A stretch of 64,000 nt of DNA, from the NCBI GenBank assembly GCA_013420905.1, contig JAAXNY010000003.1:310001-374000 (forward strand). Reading direction: 5' to 3'. The position numbers and the translations under genes are program-made. This stretch comes from Collybia mongolica (lineage: Eukaryota; Basidiomycota; Agaricomycetes; Agaricales; Clitocybaceae). Shown here one piece after another: positions 10,101-23,036 of the stretch; the first letter of the stretch is position 1, and the number at the start of each line of letters is the position of its first letter. Below the pieces are notes generated by a model. The model saw only the letters and a list, made by a program, of their open reading frames with translations. It was not told where the DNA came from and did no database searches.

Positions 10101-13100
10101 ACCGACGCCGCTCTTGACACACGTCGGACGGATGAAACGGATGGATGTTCGGCAAGCCTGGCGAGAGAAACTTGCGCTCAATATTCTGATCTGGTTTATG
10201 TGTGGATGTGCGATCTTTATCATTGCGGTGCTCGGTGTTCTTATCTGTCCCACGGAATATGTTTTCAACCGCGCTGAATTGGCGTCGCACTCGTCTGTGC
10301 TTGATCCTAGTAATGTCCTGACGGCTATCCGTGGAGAGGTCTTCGATCTTACGGGCATCGCACAAACGCATTTCCGCATCGTTGGGGTGATCCCTACCAA
10401 GGCTATCCTGAAGTACGGCGGGCAGGTCGCTGATAACATCTTCCCTGTTCAGGTGTGTTTCTCTCTTGCCTGAATTCTTGGAAGCGTAATAATGTTATTT
10501 CCTCAGGTCAGCGCGCTATGTGACGGAATCGATGGCAACGTTAGTCCCTATATTAAATTGGACTCCCGGAATATTACGGATCCCAATGCCTTATACCACG
10601 ATTTCCGTGCCTGGACAAATGATTCGCGGCCTGATTGGTACTTTGAACGGATGGTGCAGATGCGGTATAGCTCTCGACGTGGGTTCCTTGGATTCACCCC
10701 GAAGGAAATCAGGAATATGGCTGTCAATGGGAATTCCGTCGCTGTCTACAATGGACTTGTTTACGATGTCACCAACTATCTCAGGAACCCTCCCGCTCTT
10801 GCGGCCCCTCCCGGCACTGTCGTGGACCCCAACACACCCACTGCTTTCATGCATGGAGCTGTCCTAGATGTGTTCAAGTTCAGTGGTGGTGGAGATGTAA
10901 CTAAGCAACTCGACAATCTGAACATCGATAAGGCCATCCTAGCTCGACAAAAGGTGTGCCTGCGGAATCTGTTCACAATCGGCAAGGTCGACAATCGGCA
11001 GTCAACACAATGTCAATTCGCCACATACTTACTCCTCAGTCTTTCCATCTTAATGGTCTCCGTCATCGGATTCAAGTTTTTGGCCTCCGTCAACTTCGGG
11101 GCCGCCCGTGCTCCAGAGGACCACGACAAATTCGTCATTTGTCAGGTTCCTTGCTATACCGAAGGTGACGCTTCACTCCGGAAGACGATCGACTCGCTTG
11201 CCCAGATGAAGTACGACGACAAGCGCAAGCTTCTTTTGGTCGTTTGTGATGGTATGATTGTTGGTTCTGGAAATGACAGGCCCACTCCTCGTATCGTCCT
11301 CGACATCCTGGGTGCAGACCCAAATCTCGACCCAGAGCCATTGAGTTTCTTGTCCCTCGGAGAAGGTGCTAAACAACATAACATGGGTAAAGTTTACTCT
11401 GGTCTTTATGAGTGCTCTGGACATGTCGTTCCATATATGGTCGTCGTGAAAATTGGGAAACCATCCGAAAGGTCGCGCCCCGGAAATCGTGGCAAACGTG
11501 ACTCGCAGATGGTCATCATGCATTTCTTGAACAAGGTTTGTTTCTATTTCTTTGTAATTCAATCGTTTCATACTAACTGTGCACTAGGTCCACTTCAACG
11601 CGCCGATGAACCCCTTAGAGCTCGAAATGTATCATCAAATCAAGAACGTCATCGGCGTCAATCCCACTTTTTATGAATACCTCTTCATGGTGGATGCCGA
11701 TACCACTGTCGATCCTTTCTCCATCAACCGTCTTATCTCTGCGTAAGATACTCCCCTCTCAAGTGCCACCCAGCAACTAAAGTTTTTTCATAGGATGATT
11801 CACGACAAGAAACTGCTGGGTGTTTGCGGTGAAACTGAGCTGGCCAACGCTAAACAATCCTTAATCACCATGATGCAAGTAAGTCTTATTACTTTATGAT
11901 GTCCCATTGGTCACCCTTGCTAATTGATCGATAGGTATACGAGTATTTCATCTCGCATCACATGGCCAAGGCGTTCGAAAGTTTGTTTGGCTCCGTCACT
12001 TGTCTTCCGGGTTGCTTCACTCTTTACCGCATCCGAACTCCTGACACCCACAAGCCGCTCCTCATCTCCAATCAAATGATCGACGACTATTCCGAGAATC
12101 GGGTTGACACTCTGCACATGAAAAACCTCCTGCACCTTGGAGAGGATCGTTACCTCACGACCCTCCTACTCAAGCACTTCCCATCATTTAAGACACAATT
12201 CGTCCGCGATGCCCACGCCTACACAGTCGCCCCTGATGACTGGAAAGTTTTGCTGTCGCAACGTCGCCGTTGGATCAACTCAACGGTCCACAACCTTGGT
12301 GAACTCATCTTCCTGGAGCAGCTTTGCGGTTTCTGTTGTTTTTCCATGCGATTCGTTGTCATGATGGATCTGCTCTCAACACTGACCCAACCTGTCACTG
12401 TGGCTTACGTATGTCAAACCTTTTCAATCATCACAATGAAGACTCACCTCATACTCCAACAGATCGCTTACTTGATTTACCTGACCGCGGGCCTCGGTAA
12501 AGAAATCCCTCAACTTGCTCTCATTATGATCGCCGCAATCTATGGTGTTCAAGCCTTAGTATTCGTTTTGAGACGTAAATGGGACATGATCGGATGGATG
12601 ATCTTCTATATCATTGCCATTCCTGCTTTCTCATTCCTCCTTCCTTTATACTCGTTCTGGAAGATGGATGATTTCTCTTGGGGTGCTACGCGTCTGGTAC
12701 TTGGCGAGTCGGGAAAGAAAATGATCGTTCACGTAAGCCGCATTTATTATGCCTCGTTTCCAGCAAATCTAATATACTCCTACAGGACGAAGGAAAATTC
12801 GACTCTCGAGCAATCCCTCTGAAGTCATGGAGTGACTATGTGCGTGCTTTCTCCCGGTTTTGATCAGTTTACTTAACAACGGCGCAGGAAAACGAGCTAT
12901 GGGACAAGGAATCTAACCACAGCATCGGCTCATGGGTACCCCCTGCTAAATCCAAAGAGGGATACGCAGAATCGCACACCGTGTCTATCTACGGACGAGA
13001 AACACATTATGATCCCAGGAGTTATTCCCCTGCACCATCTCAAGTTGGCATGTATCAGGCACCTGGGTATCAGTCCGGACGAAATACCCCGCAGTCCACT

Positions 13101-13403
13101 CTTCGCCCTTTTGGCGACCCCAATTTACTTTATCAACCAGCACCCTCTCGACCAGTCACGAATTTCCTCGACATTCCCATCCCAACGACGGGAAGCCCAG
13201 ATAATTTCAACCTGTCTTCTGGTGATCCCACCGACGCCGAGCTTGAACAAGCTGTCCAGAACGTGTTGCGTGGCGCTGACCTCAATTCCGTTACCAAAAG
13301 GGAGATCCGGCGTCAATTAGAAGACCATTTTGGGATGGATTTGACCGCACGCAAGGCCAGCATTAATTCCGCGATTGACAGAGTTTTGCTCAGCCAAGTT
13401 TGA
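7192..13403 (+). CDS. Chitin synthase with N-terminal myosin motor-like domain
   Basis: Membrane glycosyltransferase making cell-wall chitin from UDP-GlcNAc, fused to a myosin-like head. My model has ten exons: 7192-7535, 7588-9496, 9553-10452, 10507-11535, 11588-11742, 11794-11878, 11935-12408, 12463-12732, 12786-12839, 12888-13403 (1911 aa). Order of domains: motor head (about 10-750) with P-loop GETGSGKSE near residue 116 and switch I NASRFGK; linker; two membrane segments; cytochrome-b5-like region (about 1110-1200); another membrane segment; chitin synthase core with VDADT near 1432, GEDR near 1543 and QRRRW at 1583-1587; terminal membrane helices; DEK-C-like domain in the last ~57 residues. 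This is the fungal motor-head (class V/VII) architecture. All junctions keep frame and conserved motifs, so the gene looks intact. The start ATG is the first in frame after an upstream stop. Confidence 0.95.
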
Positions 13404-13919
13404 AAAGGGATTTTGGATGTTTTTATCTTTTTTGGATCATTATTCTTACCTCACGAACTTCTATGATATGACCTCTCGTTTACTTTAGTTTACTTGGACT
13501 ATCCTCTCGTTGCAGACACTAGTATCCCTACGTATCTCAGTCGTTTTCTCATCAGGACATTGCATTACACTCATGTTTTCACCCTTATAATTACATAGAA
13601 AATTCGTATCCGATATGAAGGCTCAATGTCATAGATATAATTGAATTTTCGGCATCAGTTCGTAAGAAGCAGTTGTATCGACGAGGACACAAATCTAAAT
13701 AACCCATCGTAACCAGCCCGCTTTCACAATAATTTGTCGTTTCGACGACATCGAAAAAGCTTGCCCCAATTTTTGAAATCGTAGGCAGACGGTACAAGCC
13801 TAAGCTGATCCACTCCAGATACCAAGTATTTCAAGTGGTATTATCAGATGGATGATCCATGGAGACACGTCGACCAAAGGAGGATTTTAAAGCGGCTAGC
13901 AGCAGTGTTGAATAAATCG
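13404..13919. other. Convergent 3' regions
   Basis: Tail-to-tail gap between the chitin synthase and the minus-strand SURF6 gene. It presumably holds both 3' untranslated regions; no further gene seen. Confidence 0.5.
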
Positions 13920-15378
13920 CTATTTACCCTTGCCACTAGGTTTACCCTTCCCTTTCCCAAACGACTTGCCTTCAAACCCGGGCCTAGCCTTGGTCTTCGT
14001 TTTCCCCACTCCTTTCCGTTTATCGCTCTTTCTCTCATTTCGCATTGCGATATTATCCGAACGTTTTTTCTGTTTCGCTGCCATCGAAGCCGCGATCTGC
14101 TCCTTGCGATCATCCCTAGTGAAAAAAATATTTGTCAGAGGCGCTGCCTTAAACCCAAACAACGAAGGGACGTCTACCATTCTTTCTTGCTCTTGGTCTT
14201 CTCCTTCTCTTTCCGTTTCATGGCTTTCTTCAGCCTGCCTTCGTCGTCGTGTACTTTTACGCCCTCCAGCCTTGCTTCGGCCCTTTCCCATTTGTTCCGC
14301 TCTTCGATGGCTTTCCGTTTTTCCTCGGGCATCGTTGCTAATTTTTCCTTACGAGCAGCCAGTTGTTCAAGGGCTTGTTGAGGGTTTGCAGTTGTTTTGA
14401 GGTGCTGGCCCTTCTTTGAAGATGACCCAGCAAGGGAAGAAAATGCAACGTTGGTCAAGGCCGCTTGGGGGCCATTTTGGTGTCGAGATGTATGAGCATC
14501 GTCAGCCACCAATAATTGTGTCTATATGTGAAATTAACAAATAGTGTAGAGAAATATGCATGGAACCGCACCTTTGTTAGGTTTGCTTTATCTCGGTGCT
14601 CCTTCTTCTCTTTCTCGCCTCTGCCCTTTTTACCCTTCATCTCCTCCTCCCGCCGAATCTTCTCCTTTGTCTCCTTTCGCCGCCTCTCACGCATCGCTGC
14701 CCGCTGTCGCCGCCGTTCCTCCAAGAGCTCATCTCTGTCATTTGCCTCCGCGCCAACCATATTCGTACTTCCATTAACGGGGTAATATTTACCCCCGCCT
14801 CCACGCCGTAGAGCAGCCATTCGAGCATGAAGCTTGTCTCGCAGCGATCCTATGCCGCCTGATTCTGGCATTGGCACGATGTCGACATCCTCGTCCATCC
14901 CTTCATCAGCGTCGCCTTCGTCCAAGTCAATATCCACGTCCATGACGGCAGCATCGTCACCTGAGTCACTAGAGTCTTCATCGTCAGATACAGCCTTTCT
15001 TTTTCCCTTGTTAGCGGCGGCCGCCTTCTGGATGTCGATGATAGATTTGTGGTTCGCAGGGTCAAGCTAGGCGGCGATGAGAAATTTTCATCTCGTCGAG
15101 ATATATCGAGTTCATACCTTTTCCCGTTTGGCCTTTTTCGATGCCTCTTTTATGGCTTGTTTTGGAGCCTTTTGTTTCTTGCTGTGCTTCTGGTATTTCG
15201 ATGCAGCCTGAAAACGTTCAGGCCATCAGCAATTTATCAAAAGTGGCGGTTTCCTAACTTGTTCATCGGTTTGTTCGGATACTATGTAGTATTTCGCTGG
15301 TATAAGCTTCAGCAAAGTTTCAAAAGTGTCATTATGTCGTTCCAATGAGGCTTTTAATGTGCTCGATGCTGTCGGCAT
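13920..15378 (-). CDS. SURF6: SURF6/Rrp14-type ribosome biogenesis protein
   Basis: Nucleolar RNA-binding protein needed for rRNA processing and ribosomal subunit assembly (known for Rrp14/SURF6). Five exons on the minus strand: 15378-15259, 15207-15118, 15066-14572, 14521-14178, 14115-13920 (414 aa). The N-terminus has a short helical segment, then an acidic stretch (DVDIDLDEGDADEG). The family block follows, with SLRDKLHARMAALR, RDELLEERRRQRAAMRERR, the signature RLEGVKVHDDEGRLKKAMKR, and a very basic tail ending in Gly-Lys repeats. Frames match across all four introns. Its start lies 105 bases from the PTPA start on the other strand, so the two genes probably share a promoter region. Confidence 0.9.
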
Positions 15379-15483
15379 TGATGGTGGTCGCTGGTGGAAG
15401 AGCAAAATTCTAAGGTTAGGGTTTGCTTCATAGCCGATCGCTCAACATCATCAGTTCCGAGCCCTGCGTTTCGCTAAACAGCC

Positions 15484-16970
15484 ATGTCGTTTCAAATCCC
15501 CAAGAAAGCGATCTTACTACCAGAGCAACTCGCCTACTTCCAAACATCAAAGACCCACCAAGATATTGTTTCATACATTGAGGTTCTCAACAAAGCAGTA
15601 ATAGGAGTCAAACTGACCGATGAATGCTCAGAATCACCAGTAAGCATAACGACCTTAAGCTTAGACGAGTTATGAACGGTTTACACAGGGCGTAGTTGCA
15701 ATTCTAAACGTGTTGAATGAGGTGGAGAGAGTAGCAAATAGCACGCCACCGGTGGAGAACTCAGCATCGAGATTCGGGAATCCGGCGTTCAGGACATTCT
15801 ACGATAAAGTTTCGGAGGTATGTGCTTGTTCTGACTTGCGAGGCTTGACTCTAAGGTTTCTTTGAGGCATAGATTGCACCATCACTTCATGCAAGTCTTC
15901 CGAATCTTCCCCAGGAGGCCATTCAAGAGGTATCGGTCTATTTCACCGAGGCTTGGGGGAATCGCGCCCGGATTGATTATGGGAGTGGCATGGAGCTCAA
16001 CTTCCTATGTTGGCTGTGCGTATCGCCTTCCTGCTAATATTTATCTTCCTTCTCACCCATATTATGTGTACAGGATATGCATCGAACGCCTAGGTGTTGT
16101 TGAGGAGAGTGATCACAAAGCACTAATCATAAAGGTGTTTTGGAGGCACGTATCTTGATACCTTTACTGAGTCTGATTGGTTCACGATATCCATCCCCAG
16201 GTATATCCAAATAATGAGGATCTTGCAATCCACGTATTGGCTGGAACCTGCAGGATCTCATGGGGTCTGGGGTTTAGATGATTATCATTTCTTGCCATTC
16301 CTATTTGGCTCGGCACAATTGCTAGGTGGGTTTCCTAGTCATTATCACGATCATTGTCCGATCCGGATTGTCAGGACACAAGTATATTCGGCCAAAATCG
16401 ATCCATGATGCGGATATTATCGACGAGTACTCAAAATATTACATCTATTTCGCCTGTATAAAATTCATCAACTCGGTGAGTACTTCTCATCGCACTTATG
16501 ACTGCCTCACTCATCGCATCTTTTGTATGAAGATCAAAACTGCGTCACTTCGATGGCACTCGCCCATGTTGGACGACATCTCAGCGGTATATATCTCACT
16601 CGTTCTCAACCTATTGGATGTACTAACTCCTCGGTGGTAGGTAAAAACGTGGGACAAAGTCAACTCGGGCATGATCAAGATGTATCTAGCAGAGGTTCTC
16701 AATAAGCTTCCTGTCGTCCAGCATTTCCTCTTCGGATCCATCCTTGTCTACGACGGACCAACCCCACCCGCTGCAGAATGTGATGGTGACGATGCCCATC
16801 GCGGACACAACCACACCCTCCCGGTTTCTCAGAGGGAATTTGGATGGGGCGACTGTTGTGGTATTCCTATTCCTTCCGCCTTTGCGGCCGCGAAGGCGGA
16901 ACAAGGGAAGAAGCAGCAGCCTGGCTTGGGACTGGCTGGACCTGGGATACGCCCGGTTCCCTTTGACTAG
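15484..16970 (+). CDS. PTPA: PP2A phosphatase activator (PTPA/Rrd family prolyl isomerase)
   Basis: Family members bind and activate serine/threonine phosphatase PP2A and show peptidyl-prolyl isomerase activity. Eight exons: 15484-15639, 15689-15817, 15873-16015, 16074-16145, 16201-16325, 16375-16475, 16533-16586, 16641-16970 (369 aa). Conserved blocks in order are [90 protein letters not shown] and [20 protein letters not shown]. The C-terminal tail is short and low in conservation. Intron 4 (16146-16200) must begin with GC (AG|GCACGT) to keep the family frame; the other introns are GT-AG. Confidence 0.93.
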
Positions 16971-18268
16971 TAACCGCTGGTGTCGTTCTTCATCATGAAT
17001 CACCAATATTTATTGCTTATAGGCTTTGTATATTGATTTTTTTTGGACTGCCTACCATGTCGAGTATATAGATTACTCTACCGACTCTCCTCCCCTCCTC
17101 TTCCCTGTAATAACTATTTCAAGGCGTTCCGTCACTAGATTCTCATATTTAGCAACTTTTATTGCTTCTATTTTTCCTTGCCATTTTAAGTTACCTTACC
17201 TCTGTGCCAACTTGGTTCATCCGACGCCCCCGATGTGGGGAGTGGCCACTCGTGTGTATTTGTTCCCTTGGATGAAGTTTATCGCCTGACTCCTCACAGA
17301 TTAGAATCGCCAGTTTTCGTTGACTAATCTTTCGTCTAGCCACTGTTATCGTCCAATCTTTGGATACTACCTAGGTCACTTCGAAGGTTCAACTTATCCA
17401 TCGTGTTACTCGCTCATGGTTCGCTACCCCCAAGGCTGCGTTGTATTTGGCGTAGTAAAGCGATTATTCTACCTTGGGCCAATGAGGACAGTTTTGATCC
17501 ACATGTCAACACTTATGATCCTTGACTTATTGTCCCTGCACGTCCGTTCTGAATACCGAATTTCACGCACCCAAACCTGGACTGAACTTATATGGACACA
17601 AAGGAGATTACGTGCAGGTGATGAAAGCGCTACAGTGAATTACATGCTTCTCAAGTTGGCTCCCCCAACAATGACCGCATCTGCTTCATGAAGTCTGATG
17701 GTAGCTATTTCTTTAACGTGTTCCGCTCAGATGGATGAAAAAATCGCCAATGCAAGGTAAGCATAGCACACAATCATGCTCATTGTACACAATTTAGGTT
17801 GCCACAGTGTTCTATTATTGGCATTACCACGCTATTTATATCTCACGGATTAAAAAAGGCAAATTTCATTACGATTATAGTTACAATGTGGGGGGGAAGA
17901 TCAATTAAAAAGGCGGCCCGCACGGAGTTTCGAGGTGATCATCCCAATCAGAAACACATCTGGCGTATGGAAAGGGGAAATTGACGTTTTCTCTAGGGAA
18001 CAAGGCTGGATTATGGGGACTCGGCTTCTTCGCCGCCTTAAATTTCATTAACGTTCAAACTTCGTTGCGTGTATACATCCTCATCGAAGGAAATTTGGCA
18101 CCGGATGTCAATGGTCCCACACATTCGAGGGGCACGTTGTACACCCTCAACGTCATGCTGGAGCGGAGAAGTGCGATGCGCACTGCTCGGCAGCGGGGGT
18201 AGGCCATTCGTTTATCGGGTCTTGTTACTTGCGAATTTATGGGTATATCCGACCGAGGCTTAGGACTC
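16971..18268. other. Intergenic, no convincing gene
   Basis: Frames such as 17320-17691 (123 codons) have no motif I recognise and no supporting splice structure. The right end runs into the promoter of the secreted-repeat gene. Confidence 0.45.
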
Positions 18269-18276
18269 GTATAAGA
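18269..18276 (+). promoter_or_regulatory. TATA-like box of the secreted-repeat gene
   Basis: GTATAAGA lies 82-89 bases before the start codon. The paralogue at 31522 has TATAAAA at nearly the same distance (77 bases). Both leaders carry the string TGATAAAC between box and ATG, so the promoter region was copied with the gene. Confidence 0.55.
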
Positions 18277-18357
18277 GCCCACCGAATTTACCAGTCGATT
18301 CAGTTCATCGCTTTGATAAACACTCAGTACTCACCGTTTAACCTCCACATACTCACT

Positions 18358-19251
18358 ATGAAATTCTTGTCTGGATTCCTCACCCTTCTCGCTGCCAGCG
18401 CTATGCAGTTCGTTGCTGCAGGTCCCGCTGCCACTGGGGAGCTGGTAAGCATAGTTTTGATGTCGACCCATGCTTTAGTGTGCTGATATAGTCTCCCCGT
18501 AGACAAAAAGATCATCGGTAGGCGTCAAGAGCCTCAAGTGTGATGGCGACACCTACAAATGCATTGCAGATCTGGTGATTACCTGGATTCTTCGGGTGAT
18601 TTGCTTTTATTCATATCTAATGGCCTAAATACTAGAAATACGGCGACGGGAACTGGATTGCAGATTGGCCCACGTCTGTTTTCCACAGGAAGTCCTCCGC
18701 TAGGCCCTCGGCTCAGGAACTCGTAATGATTATCCCCCGTATAATACATGGCGACTCATCGACTTTTAGGCCGTCATGTCCCCTGTCGACGTCAAGACCT
18801 TGTACTGTGATGGAGACACATACAAGTGTACTGGTATCTTGGTATGTTATTAGTTATGATATTTTTGGTGTGTCGCATCGCTGATGCCTCGTTATAGAAC
18901 TACGGAGATGGAAACTGGGTCGCTCAGTGGCCCACCGCTGTCTTTCATCAGTCTTTATTCAGTGCGGCTGGAAACGAGATCGTGAGTGCTTGTAAAGAGA
19001 AGATATTGCGGTTGGTCGTTCTTAACTTTCCTGCAGCGCATCCAAGGTGCTGTCCAGGTCAAAGAGTTGACTTGCGACGGAGACACATACAAGTGCACAG
19101 GCAAATTGGTATCCACGTTGATTTTGGTTTAGAAATTTCAAATTAATCTCTTGGCTTGCAGGACTATGGAGATGGGCATTGGGTCGCCCAGTGGGGCGCG
19201 TCGGTTTACCACCAGAGCCTGGTCGACGATGGGCGCTTTTTCTTGCAGTAG
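18358..19251 (+). CDS. Secreted three-repeat protein (CDGDTYKC / YGDGNW family), function unknown
   Basis: Seven exons: 18358-18444, 18503-18574, 18636-18722, 18770-18841, 18898-18981, 19037-19108, 19162-19251 (187 aa). Exon 1 codes a signal peptide (MKFLSGFLTLLAASAMQFVAA) and little else. The rest is three repeats of about 52 residues, each split by an intron into half A (about 24 aa: V-K-x-L-x-CDGDTYKC-x3-L) and half B (about 28 aa: YGDGNWVAQW-x3-VFH-x-S). All six introns are phase 0. Each repeat has exactly two cysteines six residues apart, which suggests one small disulfide per repeat. The protein ends in FFLQ. There is no membrane anchor. I do not recognise the domain. A role outside the cell (wall, effector or small-molecule binding) is inference only. 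Confidence 0.85.
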
Positions 19252-19383
19252 ATTACTCGTCGACCGAATCGTTCGTGGGTCCTTTCGTCCCCGCGAAAGC
19301 ATCGAACGATATTGGACTTTAGTGTTGCTTGTTTCTTGTCCCTGTGTGTATTATGCTTGAAATGTTATCAATGAGTTTCATAT

Positions 19384-19795
19384 ACTTCACTGTTGACGGT
19401 GCGAGTCATCCCAGGCGATACCAATCATTGGATTTCCCAGATTTTGAGAGATGGTAACTGGGTTGCTCAATGGACTGTCACCGTTTTCCATCAGTCCCTG
19501 CTCCGCCATGCTCTTTCGAGCGAAATGATAAGCATTGGGTATGGCATTGAGTCTCTGAATTCACATACGTATGTACCTCCCCAGTCCACTCTGACCGCCG
19601 TCGGGATTGACTTCGATGACCGGCGATGGGGGCACACACAAGAGCAGAGCAGCTTTCGTTGGAACGGCTGTCTCTCCCCAGTTTAAACCAGAATTTCTTT
19701 GGGACTTATGGAATGGCCGCTGGGCGGCTTGGTGAGCCACTGCCATTTTCCAACAGGGGCTTAGGTGGGTCGGGTCTTTTCTTGCAGTAAATGCT
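19384..19795 (+). pseudogene. Decayed tail modules of the secreted-repeat family
   Basis: Just downstream of the intact gene. 19384-19530 still reads DGNWVAQWTVTVFHQSLL (half B). 19590-19650 holds a mutated half A (nucleotides of the CDGDTYKC codons recognisable). 19700-19790 resembles the last exon, with its ending TTTTCTTGCAGTAA intact in DNA. Frames are broken and there is no start. This looks like a tandem partial duplication of exons 5-7 or the remains of a second gene. Confidence 0.75.
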
Positions 19796-19991
19796 CTCGG
19801 ATTGATATGGTAGCAATCACTAGTTCAAGCCAGACTCGGCAATCATCTTTTGGGGAAATAGAGGTTCCGATTAGGTCCTATTTCGCGTGAAAATTTGGTC
19901 CTCAGGCATTCTGAACATCATTGTAGTATACAATAATTCTTTTCGCACAATAGCGCGCGCGTCAAAAGCGTGTTTCAGATTCGACGCGTTC

Positions 19992-20014
19992 TTTTTTTTT
20001 TTTTTTTTTTTTTT
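19992..20014 (+). repeat. Poly-T tract (23 T)
   Basis: Uninterrupted run of T at the border between the secreted-repeat fossils and AT-rich transposon-derived DNA. Read on the minus strand it is a poly-A tail-like end, as a retroposed sequence would leave, but I could not identify one. Confidence 0.6.
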
Positions 20015-20489
20015 CCTTCAACAATTTTATATACCGCTATACGCTAGTACAGATGCGGTCACGTGTAAACGTAATTAGATAACCGGATAGGAATATGGCA
20101 CATAAAGGCCGTCATACTCAGTAAAAAAATAAGTCTCACAGAAGTCCGGCGAGAGTCACGCAAATTTTACATTTGACTAAAATGTTGTTTCTGCTGACTA
20201 TGACCCTTTTCCTAAAGTCATATAATAGTCATTTACAGTTTTTCAGATTTTACGGACTTTTATATGACTATACAAAGACACTTGACTGACTAGAATTTGT
20301 CTATTACTTTACTAGACATTTAACACATAGTCAATAAACTCAAATTTTCATCACACTACAGTCAAGCTAGTCAAGACCTTTTCAAGGCAACATCAATTAT
20401 ATTAAGAAAGTAGGATGTATATATGTTCTATGATAATGCAGTCCCCTTTTTCCCTTTTTGTTGCTAAAAGAAAATTAGTTATGTGGTTA

Positions 20490-22893
20490 TCTACCCAATC
20501 AAAGCAGTACTCACATTTACTAGGGCATTTATTTTGCCACTTGTAGGAATTGTTGTTGATGAAAGGATAGCACTTATAAGATCTTGGGACTTCGGATCAG
20601 AAAAAAAAAATTGAAGTAGGAAAAAAAAACATACCAGCTTTTTTGGGATTTTGCTGCAAGACAACAATGGCATGATCTCAAACCCATGCTTTCAAGCCAT
20701 CAACAACCAGAGCCTTGTTATTTTAAATTAGCTAGCCTGATTAATATGAATGAATTAAAAACTTACTTGTAGTGCTTTTGGTTGATGACTATCAGCCATA
20801 GGCTGATTAGCTGGGGCACTTTCAGCTGGTCCTGGTGCACTGGGGTTGCTGTGGAATTGGGGAAGTTTGATTGGAGCTAAGTGTTGTCAAAGTTTCTACA
20901 ATGTGATTGAGGTACACATTGCTTATGTATGATTTGGCTTGGACCCCTTGTTTGTGACAAATGTGTCGTGCAACTTGACATGTTTTGATTGCGGCAGCAA
21001 TCAGATGACAGGCCGCGGCAACATTACCTCATCCCATGAGACCAGGACAGATGCAATCATCTGGGAGCCTGCTGTGAACTGGTGATGTCCCCAGCCAGCA
21101 TTGGTATTGTTTTCATCCAAGTTGGGGCAATTTGGGTCAGCATTCTCAATATGAGATATGAATGCCATAACCTTGTGAGAGGTTTTGTGAGGGTCATGTT
21201 CAGTTGTGGCCATGGTGGTGAGGCAATTGAGTAGAGGGTGGGCCGCTTTCATTGTTGGGAATTCAGTTGTAAATATATCTGGTTGGGAACTTTAGAAAAT
21301 AATTCTAACAGAAAGAGCATAGCCTTACCATTTAAATTCATTAATATAAGTAATGAAATTAGATGTGCTTGAGATATATGAGACATACATACAGGAGGGA
21401 TCAACAGAGATAAATGCAATATTGATTTGTGTCTCTGCTGGGGTTGTTGGTGGCATAATCATCATGTCTGTTGTGTTTGTGTCTTGATTTTGTGGGCCAG
21501 GGGCTTGGGGTGTTGAATTGAGGTTACAGAGGTCTTCAATTATATCAAAACCTGCAGTAGCATTAGTACACTATTAATCATAAAGGAGAAAAATGAACTC
21601 ATTGGGGCTGGAGAGTTGCTCCCTACTGTATTCTCTGTCCATATCTTCTTTGCTGCTGATATTGCCATGTGGCCTGAGTCCAATCAAGTGTGCTTTGCCA
21701 GATTCATGTGGATGTTTGGACCATCAAGCGTCGTGTCCATGTCCATTGGGTCATCACATGGCAGAGTGATTTTCAGCTGGGATACAGCCAATGAACCACT
21801 GTCCTGGGAGGCATTATCCATGGTTTTTGATGAAGCTTCATGGGGACCATCCGAGCTGCAATGAGATGAGCTGCGCACTCAACTCTTTCCCTTCCCTGTT
21901 GTGGACCACTTCCATGATTGAGTTGTTGAGTTGCATAAGTTGAAGTGTTGCATGAGCATATGCTTGGCCTTCCAATGGCCAGAGCATAGCTGCAACTCAG
22001 TATGCATCTGTTCAAGTGTTTGAATGACACCCAAAAGCTGGGTGGGGTAGCAGGTTTTGTACCATGAAATGGTCTGGATTTTGGTACCATGCAGTGAGCA
22101 GCCATTCTTGTGATGACATGTTGGGTCATTTGCTGGTGGTGGGAGTTTCTGGAGGTTTGCACCAGCAAGTGTGGCAGTGTCAGTCTGGATGTGGTTGTAT
22201 TTTTTGGTTGAAATGAAGGTGCTGTCTTCTTTTTGGATGGCAAGATTAATTGCAGGGCAAGAGGAGTTGGACTTGTGGGGTGCAGAGAGGAGATCCATGT
22301 GGCAGTCCTCTATGTTCCAGAGGACTTCAAATGGGAGGTGTGGGGGCCTTGTCACTGGATGAACATGGACAAAGCTCAGCCCAGTAGTAATTGACCTTTA
22401 TTGGACTTGTGATACTGAGTCACTGGGAGCCAGGGATTGTGAACGAGATTTGACATCAGGCCTAAGGTTTCAGAAGGCAAGATGAGAATAAAAAAAAGAA
22501 AAATATAACAACACACAAAAAATGAGACCCTTCCTGAAGCAACTTCACCTCTGTCTTCAACTTCTCATTGTCCTGAGCTGCCACTGCAAGCTGCTTTTCA
22601 TATTCCAGCACCTTTTGCATGAGTTTGTACACTTGGTTATTGGAGAGTTGCAAATCAGAGATAATCTTGTAGAGATCCAGGTCAATTTTTGCTGTTGGGA
22701 TTGAGGGTGGAGGGGCCAGATTGGTGGTCATTGAGGGATTAAAGAATGGTGTTGTACCAGAAAAGACCATTGGTACTAGGCTATAGCATGGGTACTCCTG
22801 TGGGTATGACAAGGTTGACCCGTACCCATACCTGCACGGGTAGCAATCTGTCAACCTGTGGGTAGAATCAGAGCGGGTATGGGCAGGTAGCAA
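20490..22893 (-). pseudogene. Unrecognised minus-strand coding remnants, probably of a transposable element
   Basis: Several minus-strand frames follow one another: 22893-22462 with a coiled-coil-like stretch (IISDLQLSNNQVYKLMQKVL) followed by charged repeats; 22355-21879 with HLPFEVLWNIEDCHMDLL and a Cys/His pattern near HHKNGCSLH; 21878-21684; and 21252-21001. Composition and lack of long frames suggest a decayed multi-exon gene. Lying between transposons, it is most likely mobile-element cargo. No catalytic motif was seen. Limits are approximate. Confidence 0.35.
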
Positions 22894-23036
22894 CAGGTTA
22901 GGGTTCCTGCATGGGTTTTCGCAGTAGACAAAAACATATAGTAAAACTAAGCTCGAATCCTTAACAGTTCCCCCAGCTTCTCTAGTTCAATTTTCCCCTG
23001 GATTTTGTCCAGTAAAGCAATGGCCTTAACATCTCA

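Noticed and set aside
17320..17691. Possible small gene between PTPA and the secreted-repeat gene
   Set aside because: No motif, no conserved look and no splice support; listed as intergenic.
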